DNA of 64,000 bases from Hevea brasiliensis (Eukaryota; Streptophyta; Magnoliopsida; Malpighiales; Euphorbiaceae). The translations under genes were made by a program, and so were the position numbers. Positions 48,407 through 59,084 of this stretch are shown in pieces; the first letter of the stretch is position 1, and each line of letters starts with the position of its first letter. The notes beneath the pieces are model-generated. The model saw only the letters and a list, made by a program, of their open reading frames with translations, was not told the origin of the DNA and ran no database searches. Location of the stretch: assembly GCF_030052815.1 (NCBI RefSeq), contig NC_079494.1, positions 39,356,467 through 39,420,466 on the forward strand. Reading direction: 5' to 3'.

Positions 48407-51400
48407 TGTAACATCCTCATTTTAGCTAGTCCATACAGTTTACTGTTCCGGTGACCAATGTCGGTCCGGATAGCTAGAACGTTTGGAAAAAAATATATAT
48501 ATTTAAACTAAAGTGAGGAACCATAAGTAACTCAAATATTAATAAGAAAACTTTAGGAAAAATTTTAAAAATTAAATACAACCAAGTTAAATGAGCCGGT
48601 GCCCTAGCGATGGGTAACCTAGTGAGAAGTTGCGGTTCTAGCAACCAGGAGCCCTAGACTAGGGGGAAAATTATAAAATAATTTTTGGGACTCCAGAGAA
48701 GGGTTATTGAGGTTTTTATGGCATTAGAATGCCAAGAAAATATTTAAAAAAAAATTCTCAATCGGTAAAGACAATTTTGGCCCGTTAAGCCAAACGGAGG
48801 ACATTTTGGTCATTTCATCTTCAGAGATGATTTTTGGGCCAACTTGTTCAGTTAAATAAATAATTTATATAACATAAAATATGATTAAATGTTGTTAAAA
48901 ATTTAATTGAAATTAATTAGACAAAAAAAGGATGGAAAAATGGAAGAAATTGAAATTATGACATCATAATGATGTCATTAAAAGTCTCCAACCCAATCAA
49001 GTGTTGACACATGGCACCAAGGTATTTAAAAAGAATTAATTGGCAGAAAAAGAAAGAAAAGAAGTCCAAAAGTCGTAAACCACCATCTGCTCTTCTTCTC
49101 TCCTTTCTTGCCTCCCCCTTTGCCCTCCATAACCAAGCTTTACCAAGCTTGATTTCTTGGGTTTCCATCCACTAAAACCTAAATTTCCCAACACAAAAAA
49201 TTGTTCTATCATCTTAGTGATCCTTTTGGGAGCAAAAAGAAAAGGAAAGGAAGAACTTTAGCAAATTGGAAAGCTCACTCCTTTAAGGTTAGTGACCTAA
49301 CCCTAAATTTTTACTTTGAATACATGTTTAGGGACTTGAATAAGTGTGAATTGCAAAGAAAAATTATTAAATACTATTTGGATGGAAACCCTAGATTTTG
49401 GGCAGCCATGGTTAGGATTTGATTGGGTTGAGTTTAATGAAGTTAAAAGACTATTATGGCTGCCCACAACATGTATTTACTAAGTGGATTGATGAAATGC
49501 AAGTTAAATGCATGATTTGAGAAGTTAAGGTTAGGGTTTGGGTATAAAAATGGGATTTTGACCATGTGATGATGAAAATAGGTTTTAATGGTCAATTAGT
49601 GACCATTTAGTTCTGTTTAAATCAAAAATAAAGTGTGTTGAGTGATGGGATTGGGTTTGGTGTGGCTGCCATGAAAGGGACCTGCAGAATGGAGTGACTT
49701 GCAGAATTGGACTTGAGTCCAGCAGGTTTGGACAGCCATAACTTGAATTGTAGAGGTTCAATTGGTGCAAGGCCAATTGGAAATGAAACTAGATATATAA
49801 TGGCACAACTTTGGTGAAGAAACCATGCCCATAAAACCAAACCAAGTGGACCAAAAGCTTGCCCAAATCCGGGTGACCTGCAGTCTGTTTCTGCAGAATG
49901 ACCAAATGAACAGTAATTGTTCATTTGGCCATAACTCAATGTAGAAAGATCAAATTGATCTAAAATTTTACCAATAACAAGATGAGATACAGGAAAACAA
50001 CTTTCATGGAGAAACCTACCCCAAATTATGACCAGAACCTATCCAACAAGTGAGTTGCAGTCGGCGACCTGCAGTCTGATTCTGCAGAATGACCAAATGA
50101 ACAGTGATTATTCATTTGGCCATAACTCAATGTAAAAAGGTCCAATTGACCTGAACTTTTACCAGCAACAAGCTAAGATATAGACCAACAACTTTCATGA
50201 AGAAACCTACCTCAAATTATGACCAGAACCTATCCAACAAGTTAGTTGCAGTCACTGTTCACTGCACTATAGATATGGTCAGCCCAGAAAAATTTCAATC
50301 CGGCCAGTTGTGGTTTTTGGACCATAACTTGAGTTACAAAACTCCAAATGGAGTGATTCAAAAGATGAAATTCAACTAGACAAAATAAGGAACAACTTTC
50401 ATGTTGATCAATTTATCAAATTCCCACTACAAAAATAACTAATAGAACAGTAAAAATGAAGTAAGAAAACTGAAATTTCTGCTCAATTAGCATTAAGCTT
50501 AGAAATGGTATGGGCAACCAATACCAACAAATTTTGAATGCAAAATGTGGTATGTTGAGACTATTAAAACCAATGTACCTATTGTCTATGCAAAAGTCAA
50601 CATTTTGGTTGACTAATGAAGTGAATAGTAACACCAAAACTTGAAATTCAAAAATTGTAAAACTCAAAAGTGTAAAATGCCCTAGTATACCTAACAAGAT
50701 TGGTTTGGATAGCTTGGCATGCCAATAGGGTTCTGTTAGCAGTACTGCATATGGCTTTATGCCATTCTGTGTTTCATGGCTTTCCCATGCCATTCTATGA
50801 AATAATAGCCTTTGGCTATGTTATTTGAGTTGATATACTTGGGTTTTAACTCTGATCATTATTATAGCTTATTAGTTGTTCTGTTACACACCGGGAGACA
50901 CAATGTGACTGATGGTGTGATGGTCCGAGGTACTCAGTACCCAGTGCCAGTTTACCCGTTTATCCAGTCCAGTCAATTAGTATGGGTTACTCGGGCAATG
51001 TTAAAGAACCTTACCAAAATTTTAATTGAATAATAATGCAAATAATATCAGAAGTTAAGTCTACCAAAAATTATAATCACACATTCTGCATCTTTGTTTT
51101 CTTTTAATTTATTTCATTTTATTTTATTTTATATTGTCACCACTAAGCAGAATTGCTTAGCGCGTCGCTTTTGCCACGCGCAGTCTTCGAGACCTAGGTG
51201 GTGAGCCAGCGGACATCGACGGGTGAGCCTTCAGATTTGCATCCGGAGTCCCGAGTCACCTCACACCTGCAGTGCATATGGTAGGACATAGGATTTTGAG
51301 AGTATTTTGTATTTTGGCATTTTGTATTAATTTGGATTGTAACTATAGACTCCTGTAATTATGTATTAATGTAAATATATGAAATTTCATATTATTGAGA

Positions 51401-51708
51401 TTTTCTGCATTATATATGTTGATAAATGAAATGTTGAGAATTATTTGTGAATATGCTTCAAGTGATAAGTGAACAGAAAAGTTTTGAAAATAATATCGCG
51501 ATTGAGATTGAGATTTTGAGATTGACTTGAATATATATAATGGAGTTTGGATTTGGAAATTATTTTGGAAGTGTTTTTTAAACAGGTTCAGAAGAACTGT
51601 TTTTCCAATTTACAGTCGGCGCCATGCCGGATTTTCTATAAAATTTGCGGTTAAATTCAGATTTATCAAAATTGAAAATAAATGAATTATAAAGGGATAA
51701 ATTGTAAT
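48407..51708 (+). repeat. 3' LTR of Element V, first part
   Basis: It starts TGTAACATCC and aligns with 40181-43475. It is broken by Element VI after GTAAT (51704-51708) and finishes at 63008-63086. It contains donor-like AAG/GTTAGT at 49288 and the four ~192-base repeats from 49736. The stretch 51180-51225 is garbled at CAG/CTG triplets compared with 42945-42992. Confidence 0.9.
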
Positions 51709-54442
51709 TGTAACACCCCTAAGTTCAGTAGTGCGTTCTACTGTTCTGGTGACCAGTGTTGTCCGGACAGCTAGGATGCCTAGAACTACACTTTGACATG
51801 AGGGAGGAGACATAAAATAATGAAATACAAGAAAAGAAAATACAAGAAAAACAAAGGAAAAATAATAGCAAAGAAAGGTAACCAAGTTAAGTGAGCCGAG
51901 AACCCTAGCGATGGGTGACCGCACCGGGAAGTCACGGCATGGACCGTTGACTGGCCCTGGACCGTGGGGAACACTGGAAAATATTTTTAGGACTTAAAGA
52001 GACATCAATTGAAATAGGAATATCATTAGAAGAAAAATTAAATTATTAGTACAAGGAAAAGTGAGAAATCGAAAAACAGACAAAACCCGGTGTTACCGAA
52101 AAATCGGGAATGCAACACGAACAGGGGCATTATGGTCATTTGACATCCCGAATCGTCTTTTGACCTAAAAGTCCATTAAAAATAAATAATATTACACTTA
52201 GAAAATAAAATGAAAAATTAATTTGGTGGTACCTAAAGTAAATAACAAGAATTAAGGGTTTAATGTGGGATAAAGGGAAATTAAACTTATAATATGATTA
52301 ATTGGTGTGAGTGGGCCACTAATGAATAAAATAAAAACATAATGGGGCAGCTGTAATTCCATTATACAAGCTGAAATGTTCATCTTCTCCATTTCCCTTA
52401 ACCTTGCCGAATTGAAGGAAATGAAACCTCCATTGCCGTTTTCTTTCAAGCTCACCTAACCTCCTCATTTCACTTCCAATCATTTAGGTTTCTTCATTAA
52501 AGATTGTCTACACATCATAAGGAAGAGGTTGATACCAAAATCAAGAAGTTTAATCAAGGTTTAGCAAGTTCCAACCATAGGTAAGTTTACATTTTTGAAT
52601 ATTGTTTTGTTAAACTTTGTGTACATGTTATGGGTGTTGGATTTGTGAAGAAAATTTTCAAGTTTGAGGAGTTATTGATATGTCCATTTTGGACAGCCAT
52701 GGAGTTATGTATTTAATGATTTATTATTACATATATTTGATGTAAATTCATGTTGAGTAGAGGGATTTAATATCCTAGTAAGTTATTTCCATGAAAATGT
52801 GGTGATTGTGCACTTGAATTGGAGATTGACGAATTGTGGGACACTTTGATAAGTGTATGAGTTCATGAAGGTATTGGCAGAATATTGACATTGAGGATTG
52901 ATGGATATGTACATAGATTGGTTGTGTAAAGTGTATGTAAGAATGAGTAATGTTTAGGTGTATATGTGATTGTACTTAGGCTTTGTAAATTTGAGTTTTA
53001 ATTGGTGTATTGAGGATAATTATAATCTGCCCAAAGTGACTTTAAAGTGAAGTGGTATATGGTTTTGGTAATGTACCAAAACAGAATTGGTAAGGGAAGT
53101 GAACATATAGTAAGGTAAATGTGTCATTGATGTATGTTTAAGCAAGGTAATTAAGGGCAGTATGCATTTTAGCCTATAACTTTAAATGTGTAACCTCAAT
53201 TGGTATGAGACCAATTGGAGGTGAAACTAGGCACAAAATGTGCCAACTTTCATTGAAAAAGCATACCAAAATTCTGCTTGCAAGGTGACATGAAAATTAA
53301 GTGCAAGTGAGGCCTGAAAACTGACCATTTGGGCAGTAGTTAGTGTTTAGGCCATAACTCACTCAAAACAGGTCCAATTGACCTGAAATTTTAACCATGA
53401 ATAGTTAAGATCCATACCTACAAGTCTTATGAAGACACCAAAGCCCAGAAATGACCATAAGCAAGTCAAACAGCTTGCACAAGTTCGGGTCCAAAAACTG
53501 GCCGAACCAAAGTTGACCAAATTGACCTAAAATTGACCTAATTTGATGCCATTTGACCAGCAATAGTATAATGACCATAACTTAGTCTACTTAACTCAGA
53601 ATGACCTAAAATTTTTCCCCGCGTTCCGTAAGACATAGATCTACAAGTTTTTAGTTTTGGCTGAAACCCGAAAACCGAGGGAACTAGGTCGTCCGGCTAG
53701 GTCAAACTAGCATCCCGGAATCCAGCAAGTTGCATTAAAATGCACTAAACAAGGAAATGAGTTTGGTAACACGTACCAACCCTAAAATACTATCGAAAAT
53801 GATATATTAATAACGTCAAAACCTAATTTACCTAGAACACATTGAGGGTCGATATATTAGGTGATTAAGCAAATAAAGGTATTTAGTGAATAATTGAATT
53901 CAGTGAATTACTTATCAAGCATTATCGATAGAGACAATTTAATTTAGTACTGAAACACTTCAAATTGTGTTTCTCAGTTAGTAAAGACTCAGGAAAAGGG
54001 AAGGAAACACTGAGTCCAGACCAGGAGACAGTCATCAGAGGTTTGTGCACAACTAGTTTTCAACTGATTTTGCTCTGAATAATATTTCATATGATTAATT
54101 GTATGTTATTGTTTTAAATTGTGTTTGTGCACAATAACTATTTCTTTTGAATTTTTCAATTGAAATGAATTATGACTATTTGTATATTATTGTTTTAAAT
54201 TGTGGAAATGTGTTTGAATGAATATTTATCGCTTGAACAGCACTGTAAATGGTTTGAAATTGTGAGAAATTGTTTGAATGATATTGATGGATACTTATTG
54301 CTTGAAAAGCATTGTAAATGGTTTGAAACTGTGAAAAAATTGATTTAGTGTGATTTGTGAAAGTTGAAGTTAATTATGAATTATGTTGCTATCTTGTGAA
54401 TGAAATTATGACTTTGGAAATTTTGAGATAAAAGGTGTTTAG

Positions 54443-54454
54443 TGTTATCAGAGC
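54443..54454 (+). other. Primer-site-like sequence inside the LTR of Element VI
   Basis: TGTTATCAGAGC matches the initiator tRNA-Met site at 11 of 12 bases and is flanked as at the real site (TTTAGTG before, AAAGT after). The 3' LTR copy is at 61863-61874. Confidence 0.7.
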
Positions 54455-54465
54455 AAAGTAGGGAC

Positions 54466-54603
54466 GGCGATACGTAACGCCTACGATTCTTGGGAACTCT
54501 CACGAGTGAGCTCAGGAGCTTGCAGGGATGGCGATACGTAACGCCTGCAAGTGCTCAGATAGGTACCACCCAAGGGCTTGCAGGGACGGCGATACGTAAT
54601 GCC
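54466..54603 (+). repeat. Three near-palindromic GGCGATACGTAACGCC units in the 5' LTR of Element VI
   Basis: Copies start at 54466, 54530 and 54588 (the last as GGCGATACGTAATGCC), each preceded by AGGGAYGG-type sequence. The 16-mer is palindromic except for two positions and centres on TACGTA, the A-box ACGT core bound by plant bZIP factors. Regulation is inferred. Confidence 0.75.
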
Positions 54604-55586
54604 TGCAGGTGCTTTGGTAAGTACCCTTAAATGCTAGCATTGATCGGAAAATTGTGTCATGGCCTAAGTTGTGTATGAATTAGCAACCTTTGTGTTCTTA
54701 AATTATGTGACTAAATTGTGTTGTTATGCGATTTGATAATTTGTGAAATGGAGTTTAAATTCTTATTGACATTCACTGTCTTCTGAATTTAACTATGTTT
54801 TGATTACTGAGATTTATTGTGATATTGTGTTAAATTCCTTATGACATTCATTGTCTTGAATTTAACTATGGTTTTAAGTATCCACTATTTGAATGATTTA
54901 TGAATTATGATTTAAAGTTGTATTTGGTTAATGTTGTGCACCACCGAGACATTGTCTCAGCGATAGCTTTATTCTTTGTCGCGCAGTGAACAGACAGGAC
55001 AATGAGACTAGGTGCTAGTATCTCAATGAGAGACTAAGTATAATGAGTATACCAATATTTTGTATTTTGTAATGTAATGTATGTTCACTGTATGTATATA
55101 TTGTTGTTGGTTTTGAGCAGTTGTAAATAAAAATTATACATTGAAGTTGTAAAATAATTATGAGTTATTTTGGCTTGTAAAAATTGTATTATATTCCTTT
55201 TATCTCAGTCTTTGAAAAATCACTGTGGATTTGAGTTGAGAAATGTGTTGTGTTGAGAAATATGTTGGAGTTGAGATTTGGAAATCTATTGAAGTGCTTT
55301 TTACAGGTTTTCTGAAGAACTGTTTTATCCAAAATACAAATGGCACTCTGTCAAAATTTTTACAGAAACTCCAAATAATTCAAATGTGTTAGTTCTATCA
55401 CTTCAGTTCAAAAAGGTTTTTAACACCTGTAAAATAGTGCTCACCACTGTAAAAGAAGTAAGAAAAGTTTTTAAAATCCCTTGTAGTGTATTTAATGGAT
55501 TATCAGTAGACGGAGTTGGTAATTCATTAGGTATACTATGGGATCATGTTATGCCTTACAGAGGGGTAGGGTGTGACATGTTTTAG

Positions 55587-55598
55587 TGGTATCAGAGC
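55587..55598 (+). other. Primer binding site of Element VI (initiator tRNA-Met)
   Basis: TGGTATCAGAGC lies eight bases after the 5' LTR. Confidence 0.92.
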
Positions 55599-55714
55599 AA
55601 AGTTTTTAAATTCCATTTTCACATGTTATTTGAATATTCTTTCTTCATAGTACAACTGCTCAACATCATTGTTTGATACATACAGTACATTACATTATAA
55701 ATATGCACTAACGG

Positions 55715-56124
55715 GAGGAAATCTCCTTGTGCTATTTGACCCGGGTTCTACCCATTCTTATGTGAGTGCTAGCATCATTGATTGCATTGCTGTTCCATGT
55801 ACAAAAATGGACTTTGAGGTGCTAGTAACAAGTCCACTAGGACAGGAGGTCAGGGTTAATAGAATGTATAGAGATTGTCCTTTGGTGATCCAAGGACACA
55901 CTTTCCTATCTGATTTCATTGAAATGCCCTTCAGAGACAATGATATCATCTTGGGCATGGATTGGTTAGCTAGGCATCATGCCATGATTGACTGTAGGCT
56001 GAAGACAGTCACTTTTGGCCTTCCTCAGTATAGTGATGTGGTAATACATGGGGGGAGGCAGTTATTGCCATCAAACATCATTTCGGCTGCACTAGCCAGA
56101 AAAAATGATCAGAAAGGGGTGTGA
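55715..56124 (+). pseudogene. Element VI protease, fused to leader by deletion
   Basis: After about 55730 the frame matches the Element III protease: [37 protein letters not shown] and DIILGMDWLARHHAMIDC. The gag sequence expected upstream is absent. The stretch before FDPGST comes from the gag leader (GGAAATCTCCTTGTG), so the catalytic region is preceded by unrelated residues. The frame ends at a TGA after KNDQKGV, while RT continues in another phase from 56105. Confidence 0.87.
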
Positions 56125-57575
56125 AGCCTACTTGGCACATGTGGTAGACACCCAAGTGGGGAGTCCAGCATTGAAGGACATCCCTACAGTATATGACTTT
56201 CCAGATGTGTTTCCTGATGAATTGCCAGGATTACCTCCGGAAAGAGAAGTGCAGTTTGAAATTAATGTTATGCACAGTGTGGATCCAATCTCCATAACGC
56301 CATACGAGAATGGCACCAGTGAGTTGAAGGAGTTGAAGATACAATTGCAAGAACTACTTGAAAAGGGCTCCATCCGCCCTAGTGTGTCACCTTGGGGAGC
56401 ACGGTGTTGTTTGTTAAGAAGAAGGATGGTACTCTCGCTTATGCATTGACTACCAAAGATTGAATAAGGTGACAATAAAACGATATCCATTGCCTCGCAT
56501 TGATGATCTGTTTGATCGATTGAAGGTGCATTGTATTCTCCAAAATTGATTTGCGATCTGGTTATTATCGATTGAAGGTGTAAGAGCGAGTATTCCAAAA
56601 GCGCTTTGAACTCGGTATGGCCACTATGAGTTTCTAGTAATGCCATTCGGGTTAACAAATGCTCAGTACTTTTATGGATCTGATGAACACTATCTTCAGA
56701 CCATATCTTGATCAATTTGTGGTGGTGTTTATTGATGACATTTTGATATATTCAAGGAATGCAGAGGAGCATGACAGACATCTGCGGATTGTACTGCAGA
56801 CTTTAAGGGAGAAACAGCTATATGCCAAGTTGTCGAAATGTGAATTTTGGCTGAAAGAAATCTCCTTTTTGGGGCATGTTGTGTCAGCTGAAGGGATCAA
56901 GGTAGATTCTAGCAAGGTAGAAGCTATCCTTAATTGGAAGTCGCCCAGGAACATCACAGAAATTCGCAGTTTTCTGGGTCTAGCTGGATATTACCGCCGG
57001 TTTGTGAAGGGGTTTTCTATGTTATCTTCTCCACTGACCAAGCTGCTTCGGAAAGATGTAAAATTTCAGTGGACAGATAAATGCCAGCAAAGTTTTGATG
57101 AGTTGAAGAGGTGTTTGACTAAAGCTCCAGTCCTCACTTTACCTACTCCGGGTAAAGAATACACAGTTTATAGTGATGCTTCTCACAATGGGTTAGGCTG
57201 TGTACTGATGCAAGATCGGAATGTCATTGCTTATGCATCACGCCAGCTGAAACCGCATGAGATGAACTACCCAACACATGATCTGGAGCTAGCAGCTATT
57301 GTTTTTGCTCTGAAGATCTGGAGACGCTATTTGTATGGAGAGAAATGCTAATTTACACAGATCACAAGAGCTTGAAGTACTTAGGCACCCAGAAGGAATT
57401 GAATTTGAGGCAGAGGAGATGGTTAGAACTCATCAAAGATTATGATTGCTTAATAGACTATCAGCCAGGGAAAGCAAATGTAGTGGCTGACGCCTTAAGT
57501 CGCAAGACTATGGCAAGTCTTAGAGTTGCACCTTTGTCCATGGTATATGAATTGAAAGCCAAACATGCGGTTTAG
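56105..57575 (+). pseudogene. Element VI reverse transcriptase and RNase H
   Basis: The start ([19 protein letters not shown] and [20 protein letters not shown]) and the second half ([20 protein letters not shown] at about 56725-56785, [48 protein letters not shown]) are intact. RNase H ends with [10 protein letters not shown] and [10 protein letters not shown] after a frame change near 57348. Between 56395 and 56680 the RT palm start is riddled with one- to three-base changes, many at CAG/CTG triplets of the Element III sequence. Whether the frameshifts are real is uncertain. Confidence 0.85.
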
Positions 57576-57589
57576 AGATTGATGATGAG

Positions 57590-59038
57590 GGACAGACAGT
57601 AGTTGCATGGCATGTACAGCCAGTGTTGATTGATCAGATCAGAATGGCTGCTCAGAGTGATGAAAAATATCAGAAGCTACTGAGAGAAGTCCAGCAGGGC
57701 AAGAAACCTGAATTCTCTGTGAGAAATGATGGTTTATTGCTACATCGAAGCGAACGTGCGTTCCTAATGATCTTTGAATTGAGACAGATCATTATGAAGG
57801 AAGCACATGAGTCTCCATTTGCTATGCACCACAGTGGAACTAAAATGTACAGAGGGTGAAAGAGCATTCTTGGTGGATGGGTATGAAAAGAGATATAGCT
57901 GAATTTGTTTCGGATGCCTAACTTGTCGGCAGTAAAGGCGAACATCAAGTTCCAGTGGTTTGTTACATCCTTTGTCGATGCAGTGGAAATGGGAGCGAAT
58001 AACTATGGATTTTGTTACAGGACTTCCAAGGACACGAGTAGTCATGATGCGTATGGGTTATAGTTGTGATTGACCAAGTCTGCTCACTTTTTGCGATTCG
58101 GATGGACTATAGCACGGAAAGATTGGCGGTGTACATATATGAGATTGTAAAATTGCATGGAGTGCCAAGATCAATTGTGTCAGCAGGGATCCTAGGTTCA
58201 CTTCTAGATTTTAGGGTAGTCTTCAGAGAGCCCTAGGAACTAGATTGAACTTCAGCACAGCATTCCACCCACAGACAGATGGCCAGTCTGAGAGGGTTAT
58301 CCAGATATTGGAGGATATGCTACGGGCTTGTGTGATTGAATTTGAAGGTAGTTGGGATACACACTTGCCTTTGATTGAGTTTGCTTATAACAACAGCTAC
58401 CAATCAAGCATTGGGATGCCTCCATATGAAGCTTTGTATGGTAGAAAGTGCAGAACTCCCTTATTTGGGATGAAGTAGGTGAAAGGAAGATGATTGGGCC
58501 AGAAATTGTTCAGCAGACAGAGGAAAAGATCAGATTGATTAGAGATAGACTCAAGGCTGCATCAGACCGTCAGAAGTCCTATGTTGATTTGAAAAGAAGA
58601 GATATTGAATATGCAGTGGGTGATAAGGTATTCCTCAAAGTTTCTCCTTGGAAGAGGATTATGAGATTTGGCAGAAAGGGGAAACTGAGTTCTCGTTTCA
58701 TCGGACCATATGAGGTTCTGGAAAAAGTGGGTCCTTTGGCATATCGGTTGGCATTACCTCCAGAGCTAGCAAGGATACACAGTGTCTTCCATGTGTCCAT
58801 GTTAAGGAGGTGAAGATCTGACCCATCTCATGTACTATCAGTTGAAGAGATTGAGGTAAAACCAGACCTCTCATATGAGGAAGAACCCATAAAAATTCTG
58901 GCTTATGAGGTGAAGCAGCTGAGGAACAAACAGATACACCTGGTTAAGGTGCTGTGGAACCATCATTCAGGCCAGGAAGCTACTTGGGAACGTGAAGAGG
59001 ATATGAGGAGACAGCACCCACAGCTGTTCAGAGACTAA
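57590..59038 (+). pseudogene. Element VI integrase with chromodomain-like tail
   Basis: A degraded HHCC region (HHSGTKMYRG then CRQ-type remnants) and core lie at 57623-58240, again with clustered small changes. From 58245 the sequence is clean: [20 protein letters not shown] with the catalytic Glu, [33 protein letters not shown] and a GPYEVLEKVGPLAYRL motif, then a TGA at 58811 (arginine codon position). The tail VKVLWNHHSGQEATWEREED follows to the stop at 59036-59038. A frame change lies near 58470. No intron-like insert is present after SERVIQ. Confidence 0.87.
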
Positions 59039-59070
59039 TGCCAGGTAAAATTTCGAGACGAAATTTATTT

Positions 59071-59084
59071 AAGGGGGGGAGAAT
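59071..59084 (+). other. Polypurine tract of Element VI
   Basis: AAGGGGGGGAGAAT directly precedes the 3' LTR start TGTAACACC. Confidence 0.85.

Larger units (their letters stand above)
51709..55578 (+). repeat. 5' LTR of Element VI
   Basis: The 3870-base LTR runs TGTAACACCC to GTAGGGTGTGACA. It has the strongest donor in the window (ATAG/GTAAGTTTAC at 52581), three CCATAAC-type repeat anchors (53173, 53352, 53575), a primer-site-like sequence at 54443 and three TACGTA palindromes. Relative to the 3' LTR it lacks 37 bases near 52842. Confidence 0.92.
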
